A stretch of DNA of 64,000 nucleotides from a bacterium (GTDB lineage Bacteria; Zhuqueibacterota; QNDG01; JAFGCO01): contig JAFGGN010000041.1 in assembly GCA_016930535.1 (NCBI GenBank), positions 1 through 64,000 on the forward strand, in the 5' to 3' direction. Within the stretch, counting starts at the first letter, position 1. The number at the start of each line of letters is the position of its first letter. The notes beneath the pieces are model-generated. The model saw only the letters and a list, made by a program, of their open reading frames with translations, searched no databases and was not told the DNA's origin. Positions 36,113 through 44,842 of the stretch are shown here, piece by piece. A program made the position numbers and the translations under genes.

Positions 36113-36868
36113 TTACGGAGTAATCAGATAATTTTTTAATTTCAAATCGTTCCCGATGATATCCCGGACCACCAGTCCCGCTATCTGTGTGGCGCCATAC
36201 TCCGAAAAATGGGTATTGTCTTCCTTGCCTTCAGGAAGGCGAGCATATAGGCCGGGCCCGATCCAGAGAAATATTTTTTTGGAGTCCTCTTCACCCATCT
36301 CCTCGATCAGCTTCCGGCTGCTCTGATGTAAATCAACCAGGGGTACCTGAAGTGAATCGGCCAGTTCCCTGACCACATCCGGGTATTCTCCATGTGTATC
36401 ATAGAATTGCCCCTTCTCATCGAACCGCCGCCGCATCACGGGCGTCACCAAAACTGGCCGGGCGTCTTTCATACGGCTTTCATTGATAAAACGGATCAGA
36501 TTCTTATTATAGGCACCATGCGGAGCGGCATATCGTGTCGTATCATAATCTTTCTGATCATTGTGTCCGAACTGAACAAACACATAATCACCTGAACTCA
36601 ATGAATCCAGGACCGCATCCCACCGGCCCTCATCGATGAAACTCCTGGTACTCCGGCCGTTGACCGCATGGTTCCGGATTTTCACCGACGCTGTAAAAAA
36701 TTGCGGCAGCAGCTGACCCCAGCCGCGCTCGGGATTCCCCTCGACCGGTTTATCAGCCACAGTGGAGTCGCCGATCAGATAAACGACGGGCGGCTGATCG
36801 TTCATACAGGACAGCAGAATAAATAAAAGGCTGAAAGCCGGCCATACCCGAATTCCTGAATTTCGCAT
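36113..36868 (-). CDS. CE12 rhamnogalacturonan acetylesterase, lipoprotein
   Basis: A 251-residue SGNH hydrolase that removes acetyl groups from rhamnogalacturonan I. Lipobox LLSC with Cys21; catalytic Ser35 in YLIGDSTVAD; block II Gly71 in NGRST; block III Asn103 in FGHND; Asp217 and His220 in DNTHFS. This set and the length fit the rhamnogalacturonan acetylesterase family. The ATG at 36868 has AGGAG upstream and gives a proper signal peptide; the longer frame reaching 36985 does not. It lies 10 bases before the GH140 gene in the same operon. It is expected to be anchored in the periplasm or on the outer-membrane surface. Confidence 0.92.
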   Translation of the reverse strand: MRNSGIRVWPAFSLLFILLSCMNDQPPVVYLIGDSTVADKPVEGNPERGWGQLLPQFFTASVKIRNHAVNGRSTRSFIDEGRWDAVLDSLSSGDYVFVQFGHNDQKDYDTTRYAAPHGAYNKNLIRFINESRMKDARPVLVTPVMRRRFDEKGQFYDTHGEYPDVVRELADSLQVPLVDLHQSSRKLIEEMGEEDSKKIFLWIGPGLYARLPEGKEDNTHFSEYGATQIAGLVVRDIIGNDLKLKNYLITP

Positions 36869-36896
36869 GCGTCGTTTCTCCTGTTCATGATTGAGT

Positions 36897-37859
36897 TCAT
36901 TTGATATGCAGCATCTGGATCGTCTGTGCGTGTTCTCCCTCCCGAATCCGGCACTGGTAGCTTCCCGAGTTAAACAGAGAGGCATCCCACTTCATCCGGT
37001 ATTCACCGGCCGGCTGAATCCCATCGACCAGGGTATCCACTTCACGACCGGCGATATCAAAGACACTGACCTGTATCGCACACTGTTCTGACACGTTATA
37101 ATGAATGACCGTGGATGTATTGAACGGATTCGGATAATTCCGGATCAGCCGATATGTCTGCCTGTTTACCTCATTCTGCTGTACATGGGACAGTTCTGTC
37201 ATAAATTCCTCTGGCGACAATACATGATGGGTCACTCTCAGAAGCCGTATGGCGCCCTTGTACCATGACCGTTGATTCAGCCGCACACCGATGGAGGTCT
37301 GACCGGATTGCATCGGTGCATATAGAACCTGTCCCGACATCTCCTCCGCACCGTTCACATAGTGCCGCATCATCCCGTTATCATACACCAGCGCCGCATG
37401 AGCCCATTCGCCTGCAGGATGCGGAAAATTTTCGGCATACAATGTTCTGGATGAAGCACCGTCCTTGATAAATGTATCCAGAAACCAGTGACCGTCGCCG
37501 GTCAGACGCAATTCAATCAATAAACGCCGGTCATCCGATTCCTGCATATGAACAAACCGCTGTTCGATATTGTCCGGTGATGCGGATGCATAAGGTTTAA
37601 AAATCACTTCCACAGTAAATGCCTGCGCACCTGCAACGGGATTGGCATTCACAATGAGTCCATCGTCCACGCCGTCGAATTCCACGGCCTTTCCGTCATC
37701 TTCCACTACAACGGGATTGCCGAGTACCGTGGTTGAATAACCCGCGACGGAACTGATATTGTCGATTTCCCAGGTCTCCACGGATGCGTCTCCGGACTGA
37801 GCCATTACGGAAAATGTAAAAATAAGCACACATTGAAGCATTCGATTGATGTTTGGCAT
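36897..37859 (-). CDS. secreted LamG-like protein with sorting tail
   Basis: A 320-residue exported protein. Signal peptide about 1-20 (...FSVMAQ); concanavalin A/LamG-type domain about 30-225 (AVEFDGVDDGLIVNANPVAG ... WYKGAIRLLRVTHHVLSPEEF, with the EWAHAALVYDNG strand); sorting tail from about 242 (NYPNPFNTSTVIHYNV ... QTIQMLHIK). No catalytic residues recognised. Probably a surface carbohydrate-binding protein. It lies 27 bases after the GH43 gene upstream and just before CE12 in the operon, so it is presumably made together with the rhamnogalacturonan enzymes. Confidence 0.75.
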   Translation of the reverse strand: MPNINRMLQCVLIFTFSVMAQSGDASVETWEIDNISSVAGYSTTVLGNPVVVEDDGKAVEFDGVDDGLIVNANPVAGAQAFTVEVIFKPYASASPDNIEQRFVHMQESDDRRLLIELRLTGDGHWFLDTFIKDGASSRTLYAENFPHPAGEWAHAALVYDNGMMRHYVNGAEEMSGQVLYAPMQSGQTSIGVRLNQRSWYKGAIRLLRVTHHVLSPEEFMTELSHVQQNEVNRQTYRLIRNYPNPFNTSTVIHYNVSEQCAIQVSVFDIAGREVDTLVDGIQPAGEYRMKWDASLFNSGSYQCRIREGEHAQTIQMLHIK

Positions 37860-37885
37860 AAAACTGATTTCCCCTGTATTTTGGA

Positions 37886-38836
37886 TCAGAGCAGGTTTTT
37901 CAAAACGGATTCGGATGTTTTGAATACGGTGCCATGCCTCATTCCATCCGGATACGACAATGCATGGCTCATGTCGCTCCAGGTTTTCAGATCTTTCGAT
38001 ACCAGCAGACCATACCGATGCAGTCTGTATTTATCGAAATAGAGATACCATGACTCCCCGATACAGGCCACTGTGGGCCCCTCTGCCCAGTAATCACCGG
38101 TGATTGGTTCTGAAGCCGGACCGTACGGGCCCCCGGCGTTTTCACTGGTTGCGATTCTGATGTTTTTTTGCGGCGGATACCGGGTTTCATCTTTCAGAAA
38201 CAGGGTATACTGACTGTCCGTTTTAACAATAACCGCATCGATGACATTGAATCCATGATCGTAGAGTATGCCGGTTTTTGAAAATGTTTGAAAATCCCTG
38301 GTCGTTGTGTAGTAAATGCGGTGATTGTACCCGTTGTCCCCTGTCGCATCTGTTTCGGGAAACCGGCCGGGTATGGTCGTGGCCCAGTATATGAGATACT
38401 GTTCCGTTCTGTCATCATAAAAAAGTTCGGGAGCCCAGCAGTTCATCGCATCCGGTTCATGCGCCATCACGGGAATGAACCGCTGCTCCGTCCAGTGAAT
38501 CAGATCCCCGGAAGCGGCATAACCGATACCCTTTTCACCCCAGCTGACTGTCCAGACCATATGAAAGCGTTGATCAGGTCCGCGGATGATGCAGGGATCC
38601 CGCATCAGTTTGTCCGCGCCGGCCATTGGGATCAGGAACGGGGAATCCTGTTTCAATGCGGTCCAGGTCAATCCATCATCACTGTAAGCCAGATGCAGCC
38701 CGTCCTCCCCGTTTCCTTTAAAATAGGAAAAGAGATAAACCGTTTTTTCTTCGGGCTGAGCACAGGATATCCCGAAAAGAAGGATCACGCAAATGACAAC
38801 GCAGCCGATTTTTGACCATAGAATATCAAATTTCAT
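37886..38836 (-). CDS. GH43-like glycosidase, lipoprotein
   Basis: A 316-residue exported protein, Cys25 in GISC as probable lipid site. The five-bladed-propeller pattern (YSDDGLTWT, CWAPELFYDD, YYTTTRDFQTF) and the putative catalytic triad Asp80 (MRDPCI), Asp200 (NVIDAVI) and Glu252 (WAEGPTV) place it in clan GH-F, closest to GH43. Activity is uncertain; arabinofuranosidase, beta-xylosidase or beta-galactosidase on pectic side chains are all possible. It precedes the LamG gene by 26 bases and follows the pectinesterase gene by 43. It has no binding module and no sorting tail, unlike its neighbours. Confidence 0.78.
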   Translation of the reverse strand: MKFDILWSKIGCVVICVILLFGISCAQPEEKTVYLFSYFKGNGEDGLHLAYSDDGLTWTALKQDSPFLIPMAGADKLMRDPCIIRGPDQRFHMVWTVSWGEKGIGYAASGDLIHWTEQRFIPVMAHEPDAMNCWAPELFYDDRTEQYLIYWATTIPGRFPETDATGDNGYNHRIYYTTTRDFQTFSKTGILYDHGFNVIDAVIVKTDSQYTLFLKDETRYPPQKNIRIATSENAGGPYGPASEPITGDYWAEGPTVACIGESWYLYFDKYRLHRYGLLVSKDLKTWSDMSHALSYPDGMRHGTVFKTSESVLKNLL

Positions 38837-38879
38837 TTCACCCCCTGCCTAAAAACCGATGACTGTCTGTTCCCGGGTA

Positions 38880-41234
38880 TTACTTCAGAAGCACCATCCG
38901 TCTGATAAGTGTATGTCCGGCCGATCTGAAGTAAAGCAGGTAAATCCCGGATTCAAGACTGGCTCCCTCAAAAGCCACATGATGAAAGCCTTCCTCCTGT
39001 ATTTCATTGACAAGCGGCTTCACTTTTTGCCCCAGAATATTGTAAACACTCAGATCGATATGCGATTGGACAGGTACGTAATACCGAAGCAAAGTGCTCG
39101 CATTGAAAGGATTCGGATAATTCTGTTCCAGACCGGGGATTTCCGGATAAAGCCGCCCCTGCTCGTCTGAAATTCCAACCGTGAATTCCGGTCCCGTACC
39201 GGTGGGAACATAATCAGGATTTGTGGTCAGCACGATTTTATCCGCAACGGCACCATCACGCCCGAACCACAGGCTGACCTGTTGCGTGCCGATTAAATTG
39301 ACCTCGAATGAACGGACCTCGGGATTCTGTGCGGCTGATGCGTTGATCCATTCCCATTCATTCTTGGTTTGATAGCTGCCGATACGGGAAGCCGTATAAA
39401 TTTCCTCGCCGTTGAGTCCCATATGGAACAGATTGTCACTGCCGCCTTTGGTGAGCCCCCGGATCCATATATAATGCGTTCCTGTCTTCCTGAATTCGAC
39501 AGCATAATCCAGCCTCGCACATTTCTCGGCATATCCATTGAGAAAAAATGCGCCCTCATCGGGGAGTGCCTGCATGGCGCCCTCGCCCGAATATCCCCCG
39601 ATGTCAGTAATCAAGGTCCATTCATGATCGCCAATCCTGTGACTTTCCGTAAAGGCTTCCACCTCTATGGATACGAGTCCGTCTTCCTCCATCTGACCAT
39701 AATCCGGCCGGCTGTATTTCGAGTTCCTCATGGTAAAGTGCCATAAATCTCCCCGGACCAGGCCCATGTGATTCTCCACATCCACGCGCCAGAAATAATC
39801 CCGGCCGATTTCCAGAAAATCCTGATAATATCCGGGCACGGAATACCGGCTCAACAGATGCAGCGAATCTTCATGCGTCCCGATATAAAAATAAGAATAA
39901 TCCGTGGTCAGGGAATCCGCATGCCAGAGCAGCCGTTCCAGGGGACCGTCCACATTATCGGCACCGTCTGCTGGCAACGGATCCTGTGCTTTTCGGGGCA
40001 GTTGATTCGTGTGCGTGCGGAACTGCCAGACCGGTCCTTCGATCACACCCGTTTCGGTCACTTCATCGATTCGCCAGTAATAGACGGTATTGGGCTCGAG
40101 CGCTCCGGGAGCATATGTAGACGCAGATGTATTCACGGCAAACGGCGGGGGTGTCGCGGCACCGAAATAAACATTGTGCGATTCCGCATTTCTTCCCGGA
40201 ATCCAGGTCAGGACCGGATCCGTTTGAACACGGATCTGATCATGATCCGGCCTGGGTAAAAATGCGAAGGGCAAAACGGACGGCAGTGACGATTCAGGAT
40301 CCCACCGGTTGTCAAATGTCCATGCCGGTGTGACATCTTCCGGATTTGGAGATCCCTTGGCCGTGATCATATTATTTTTATGCCAGTCATAATTTCCGGC
40401 GGGCCGGATGCAATGATGAAAATAACGCCTCTCGCCCCATTTATAGGGGGATTCGCCCGATTCAGGACGATATATCGGCTGATCGTCCATCTTTTCAGAA
40501 AAGACAAGATTGATAAGATAAAAAGCGCCGTCCAGATGGTGACGTCCCAGATCAAAATTGGTGACGCCATCGAATGTCCCGTTTTTAACCACGAACTTCT
40601 GATCCTCGTTTTTGGATCCGTCATGCCAGAGCGGCGTGGTCGACCGGGTGCAGTAAAAATCGATATTCTCTGCATAACACCAGCCCCTGGGGCACAGAAA
40701 ATCCACGGCACCTTTGAAATAGCAGGTGTTATGATAATACATGCCCGTATCCCCGTTCCACAGAGAAACCGTGTCTCCGCCATTGCTAAGGATGTTGCAG
40801 TTGATCGTGATCGTGCGTGTATTGTTGGTTCCGAACACGGCGAAGGCATGAATCCCCGCATCCGGCTGCGTATTCTCGACCGTCAGATTCGCCAGTGTGA
40901 TATCATCCGCATAAATATTGACGATGGCGCGGCCAATGTCCACATACACGGAATCCCAGACATAGGGTTCATAATATTCGATGCGTGTGCTGTCCCGGTC
41001 TTCTCCGACAAGCGCGATAAAATCGGTATCGATACGGATTTTTTCTTCATAAACGCCGTTTTTGACCAGGATGATTTTTAGTGAGGCATTGGGGGCCGGA
41101 ATTGCATCGATGGCCTGCTGAATGGTCAAGAAATCCCCTGATCCGTCTTTTGCCACGACAAGATCGGCTGCTTCAGATGCGATGATGGTAAACGGCAGGC
41201 ACAGGAACAGACAAAGCATCAGTCGCTTTTTCAT
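38880..41234 (-). CDS. CE8-type pectinesterase, multidomain, with sorting tail
   Basis: A 784-residue exported protein. Signal peptide to about 23; parallel beta-helix of the pectin methylesterase fold about 25-330; two Fn3-like modules about 340-535 (NVYFGAATPPPFAVN ... YYWRIDEV); a CBM35/GH115-C-like jelly roll about 545-685 (VSIEVEAFTESHRI); sorting tail from about 705 (NYPNPFNASTLLRYYV ... RMVLLK). Expected activity is de-methylation of homogalacturonan. Both catalytic aspartates seem kept, Asp154 (GGDTVS) and Asp178 (GAVDFL), with Arg231 in LGR, but the usual glutamines of the QAVAL and QDT motifs are replaced. ATG at 41234 has AGAGGA upstream; the longer frame is rejected. A 140-base gap before it may hold a promoter. 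Confidence 0.85.
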   Translation of the reverse strand: MKKRLMLCLFLCLPFTIIASEAADLVVAKDGSGDFLTIQQAIDAIPAPNASLKIILVKNGVYEEKIRIDTDFIALVGEDRDSTRIEYYEPYVWDSVYVDIGRAIVNIYADDITLANLTVENTQPDAGIHAFAVFGTNNTRTITINCNILSNGGDTVSLWNGDTGMYYHNTCYFKGAVDFLCPRGWCYAENIDFYCTRSTTPLWHDGSKNEDQKFVVKNGTFDGVTNFDLGRHHLDGAFYLINLVFSEKMDDQPIYRPESGESPYKWGERRYFHHCIRPAGNYDWHKNNMITAKGSPNPEDVTPAWTFDNRWDPESSLPSVLPFAFLPRPDHDQIRVQTDPVLTWIPGRNAESHNVYFGAATPPPFAVNTSASTYAPGALEPNTVYYWRIDEVTETGVIEGPVWQFRTHTNQLPRKAQDPLPADGADNVDGPLERLLWHADSLTTDYSYFYIGTHEDSLHLLSRYSVPGYYQDFLEIGRDYFWRVDVENHMGLVRGDLWHFTMRNSKYSRPDYGQMEEDGLVSIEVEAFTESHRIGDHEWTLITDIGGYSGEGAMQALPDEGAFFLNGYAEKCARLDYAVEFRKTGTHYIWIRGLTKGGSDNLFHMGLNGEEIYTASRIGSYQTKNEWEWINASAAQNPEVRSFEVNLIGTQQVSLWFGRDGAVADKIVLTTNPDYVPTGTGPEFTVGISDEQGRLYPEIPGLEQNYPNPFNASTLLRYYVPVQSHIDLSVYNILGQKVKPLVNEIQEEGFHHVAFEGASLESGIYLLYFRSAGHTLIRRMVLLK

Positions 41235-41374
41235 GACGGGGATCCTCTGTAAAATACATGGACACGATATGGAGGCTGACATGCGGACATAATTAATCAA
41301 TAATTGACTGACAATTCCTTATGATCTCTTTCCTGATGAACGGATATGACAGGCAATCCGCTGACTTCCTGCTG

Positions 41375-43510
41375 TCAGGGCATGGCCCTTAAATTCTCAT
41401 ACCGTACTTTCCAGCCGTCCTCCTTGGGAAAACCGGGAGCATGCATATCCGGGGCACCCTCCCATCCGGCCGCCATCATGGCGACAGCAGACAGCAAGGC
41501 ACCATTGGCGGGCAGATAAACCGGCAGATCCCGGTTCTGGGGGCAATGGCCGTTATTCAAATACCGGTTATGGGGAGCGTCCATCAGCAGGATTCCTACT
41601 GCCATTTTCGGTTCATTCAACCGGGCGGCCGTCATGGCGATCATCGGATAATCCCATCCCCATACTTTGGTATCCCAGTTCCAGCACCTCAAAACAGTCT
41701 GCAGCGTGTGCCGCATGGTTGCCTGGTCAACCTGGTTCCCTGGTAAAAATCCATAAGGCATCAGCATGGACGGATGATCCGTGCATAAATATTCGGTTAA
41801 AAAGGTCCCGGGTGATGTTTCGGCTGCCACATACAGACTGTCGACCGTGGGAAGAGGGGCCATGTTCTCAATAATATGGGTCCATTTCTCTACAGGCTCC
41901 ATTCCCAGATACTTCCGCCAGCGCTGTGCAATTTCAAACCCGAATTTCCAGTAGGCCAGTTCGAAAACCGGATTCTTCGTGGTCCGGGGTTCATACACCT
42001 CCTGAACCGGCCATACCGGCGGCCCGATATCATATTTTTGTGTCTGTCCGTTCCATCTGACAAAATCTGCCATATATATTGCGGTCTCAAAAACGACATC
42101 CTGATATTTCGTCAGCAGGGCCTGAGACGGATTGGCCCGATAAAGCATGTCAGCCAGAAAAATCGGATGAGGCTGGTTCCAGAGAATAAAAGGATTGTTG
42201 CCGGGGCTTTCCCGGCCGTCGGGACCCACCATTTTAGACCAGCGTGCACCCGCGAATCCCTGCTTTTGGGCTGTCCGAACGGCCTGTTCGAGATGCTCCG
42301 GAAACCATTGAAAACTTTTTTCCAAAAGTGCTTCATGGCCCCAGAGCAGGAAGTGGGCCGTGTTCCACCACACCATCTCCGTATGAAACTTTCCGTGCCA
42401 GCTGCTCAGAGTCAGGCCGCTTTCCTGCGGCGGCAGGGATCCCGCACATTGTACACGGGTCAGATATTGTGAAAGTACCACGCGTCTCTCGAGCTCCTGG
42501 GCAAGATTATCCTGGCTGTCGGAAAAATCGATGACGCCGCCCCTCTCCCAGAACCGTTTCCAATGGGTTTTCGAGGCTTCACGCACCTGCGCGAATTCCA
42601 CGACAGATGCATCCGTAATCTCAGGAACAAACTGAACACAAATCGTCATGGAGTGAACGTCCGCTTTCGGAACGATGATGAATTCATGTGCCCCTTTTTT
42701 CATGAAATCCATGGATGTTTTACTGCTTATCACCACATAATAGATACGGTCATCCAGCGTTCTTTTCAGCACGATACGGCCGGCATCCTCCTTTACGATC
42801 CGGGTTTCATGCCGGTCATTTTTCCAGTCCATCGGAGGATTGTTTTTGATGCGGTGATCATGCGAGTAGGGAAATCTCAGTCTCAATCCGAGTTGTCCGG
42901 ATTTAATAAGAACCGACTGTATACGGACCGCTATGACATCCTGCTCCGGATGACATACGGTTTGTACGTTTACAGAAGCCCCTTCTAAAGAAAAGTCACT
43001 CTCGAGCAATCCTGTCCACATATTCAGTTTCTGTTCAATATTCTGGATATCGTTTATTTCCGCCTCCGATCCGTCCTGCTTTTTCAGGTCGAATCCGAAT
43101 ACACCCAGCGGGATACGATGCGGATTCGAGCGAAGCCAATCTCCGGCGGGTGTGTCGCTCCTGGTCGGATATGCAATCGTCCTCGATCCGACAACGATGG
43201 ATTCAGACGCATCGTTCAATGTATAATTCCCAGGATTCGGAAACGCATGCCAGGCCCAGTCGGACATGGTTTCAAGCGGAATTCCGTTTTCATAATAATA
43301 GTCCGGAAATGTCTGCAAACCGGTGATATCCGCTGTCAATGCGAATTCACCATTTCCCACCGTAAAAGGTGAATTTGGATCCGCTTCCATCAATTCCGGA
43401 TTATGGCGCCTGACAAGGCCATATCTGTCGATCCGTGAACCGAACCCGCGGCAGCTCAACAGTGCCAAGCCCATGAGAAACAATGCATATAGAATCGATA
43501 ACCTTTTCAT
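41375..43510 (-). CDS. (alpha/alpha)6-barrel glycosidase-like lipoprotein
   Basis: A 711-residue exported protein; Cys20 in a good lipobox (LLSC). N-terminal beta-sandwich (SPFTVGNGEFALTADITGLQTF-like start, about 45-330) followed by a six-hairpin helical barrel (SSWHGKFHTEMVWWNTAHFLLWGHEA, about 345-690). The architecture resembles clan GH-L/GH65-like and GH95-like enzymes, but I cannot assign a CAZy family. Candidate general acid residues lie in KFHTEMVWWN and in PVQEVYEP. It sits directly before the pectinesterase gene and after a DUF4861 gene. A paralogue begins at the left edge of the window beside rhamnose isomerase, so a rhamnosyl or galactosyl substrate is possible. Confidence 0.75.
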   Translation of the reverse strand: MKRLSILYALFLMGLALLSCRGFGSRIDRYGLVRRHNPELMEADPNSPFTVGNGEFALTADITGLQTFPDYYYENGIPLETMSDWAWHAFPNPGNYTLNDASESIVVGSRTIAYPTRSDTPAGDWLRSNPHRIPLGVFGFDLKKQDGSEAEINDIQNIEQKLNMWTGLLESDFSLEGASVNVQTVCHPEQDVIAVRIQSVLIKSGQLGLRLRFPYSHDHRIKNNPPMDWKNDRHETRIVKEDAGRIVLKRTLDDRIYYVVISSKTSMDFMKKGAHEFIIVPKADVHSMTICVQFVPEITDASVVEFAQVREASKTHWKRFWERGGVIDFSDSQDNLAQELERRVVLSQYLTRVQCAGSLPPQESGLTLSSWHGKFHTEMVWWNTAHFLLWGHEALLEKSFQWFPEHLEQAVRTAQKQGFAGARWSKMVGPDGRESPGNNPFILWNQPHPIFLADMLYRANPSQALLTKYQDVVFETAIYMADFVRWNGQTQKYDIGPPVWPVQEVYEPRTTKNPVFELAYWKFGFEIAQRWRKYLGMEPVEKWTHIIENMAPLPTVDSLYVAAETSPGTFLTEYLCTDHPSMLMPYGFLPGNQVDQATMRHTLQTVLRCWNWDTKVWGWDYPMIAMTAARLNEPKMAVGILLMDAPHNRYLNNGHCPQNRDLPVYLPANGALLSAVAMMAAGWEGAPDMHAPGFPKEDGWKVRYENLRAMP

Positions 43511-43533
43511 GATTTACTCATTTTTTTCATTAT

Positions 43534-44781
43534 TTATTCATAAAAAACCATGGGAGGTGTATCCAGTTCCTGTATTGAAGATTCCAGATATTGGTCGAAT
43601 TGCTCCCTGGTCTGAATACCCGCGGATTCCTTTTCCCATGCAGCCAGAAAATAATAAACCAGCTCACCTCCCCTGGGTTTCAGAACGGCAATATGATTCA
43701 GATCATCTTCCGTTATTTCAATCAGATCATCTTTCCGGTACAGAACAGCCATGCCGAGCCGGTCGTTTGCCAGACTCTGTTTTCCCCAGGTCGCAAGTAC
43801 CTGCCAGTGCTGCCCGTCGACTGTCAAAACCTCGGTGCTGTCAAGCTTGACAATCCCTGTACATAAATTCGGGGGATTGCCCTGAATATGCAATGTCTGT
43901 TTTGTCATCCGTGAACCGGCACATATTGAAAGCTCGGAAATCAGATTATAGGAAAGGAATCCCGGTTTCCATCCATAATACCCGGTCCGGATACGTGAAT
44001 AAACAGGACCGTTATCGGTAATTTCACAAATCACGCTGTCTGTATTGGATACCCGTTCGGCATGAGAATTCACCCACATGCCGACCGAACCGATCCCGAG
44101 CGATTCTCCGACCTTTAAAATATCCATTCCCCAGTCTGCCATTTCATGATAGGATTCGGATTCATCCTGCCCCAGATCCTGAAGCACCATCACAGGCATT
44201 TTTTTCCCGAAAATATCGATGGCATTCCGCCAGTCCAGATAAAACCGGTACCCGACTTTGTCCGATTCCCAGCCGGGACCATCATACCGGATATAAGAAG
44301 AATAATCCGTATGCTCGTCCGGTACGCGTAATCTCCGGACGTTCTGAAACTGACCGCCGATATATTTTCTGTCTCTAAATTCGCCTCCGAATTTATGAGA
44401 CAGTTCAGCCTGGGTCCGTTTCGTATACAACCGGGTTGCTTCACCCCTCGAAGCATAACGCAGTGTCAGTATTTTCGACTCATGAGCCGCGATCTGAACC
44501 ACGCAGAGAATCCGGTCCACCTTGCCGTCCTCATCCGTATCGACGGTCTGGCTGGCGACTTCCTGATCCCCACTGAGAACCACGAATGCCTTTGCATTGA
44601 AATCCGGACACTTTTCACGAACCGCCTGAATATCGATGGCTGCGATGTAATCCGTCAGATCCATTGAAAGCGGATTATTGACCGCAAGCCGGACGGATTC
44701 GGGGAAACCCTGTTTCAGAGAGCTGCATGAAGATCCAATCATGGCAACGGTCAAAATGAAAATCCAGGGTTTTCGTTTCAT
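43534..44781 (-). CDS. DUF4861-like lipoprotein
   Basis: A 415-residue exported protein with Cys19 in GSSC as probable lipid site. It reads as a beta-rich single domain (LAVNNPLSMDLTDYIAAID near the N-terminus; VDTDEDGKVDRI; GWESDKVGYRFYLDWRNAID; IGSVGMWVNSHAERV), which I associate with the DUF4861 family found next to GH88/GH105 unsaturated-uronyl hydrolases. No catalytic function is established to my knowledge. It begins 61 bases after the GH105 gene and precedes the six-hairpin glycosidase by 23, so a role in processing unsaturated oligouronides is likely. The ATG at 44781 gives a normal lipoprotein signal and has AAAGGA upstream. Confidence 0.7.
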   Translation of the reverse strand: MKRKPWIFILTVAMIGSSCSSLKQGFPESVRLAVNNPLSMDLTDYIAAIDIQAVREKCPDFNAKAFVVLSGDQEVASQTVDTDEDGKVDRILCVVQIAAHESKILTLRYASRGEATRLYTKRTQAELSHKFGGEFRDRKYIGGQFQNVRRLRVPDEHTDYSSYIRYDGPGWESDKVGYRFYLDWRNAIDIFGKKMPVMVLQDLGQDESESYHEMADWGMDILKVGESLGIGSVGMWVNSHAERVSNTDSVICEITDNGPVYSRIRTGYYGWKPGFLSYNLISELSICAGSRMTKQTLHIQGNPPNLCTGIVKLDSTEVLTVDGQHWQVLATWGKQSLANDRLGMAVLYRKDDLIEITEDDLNHIAVLKPRGGELVYYFLAAWEKESAGIQTREQFDQYLESSIQELDTPPMVFYE

Positions 44782-44842
44782 GAACACAGAATCCTTTTTT
44801 GGCTTGATCATATTCCCGATTTTTAAAAGCATGAACAGATTT

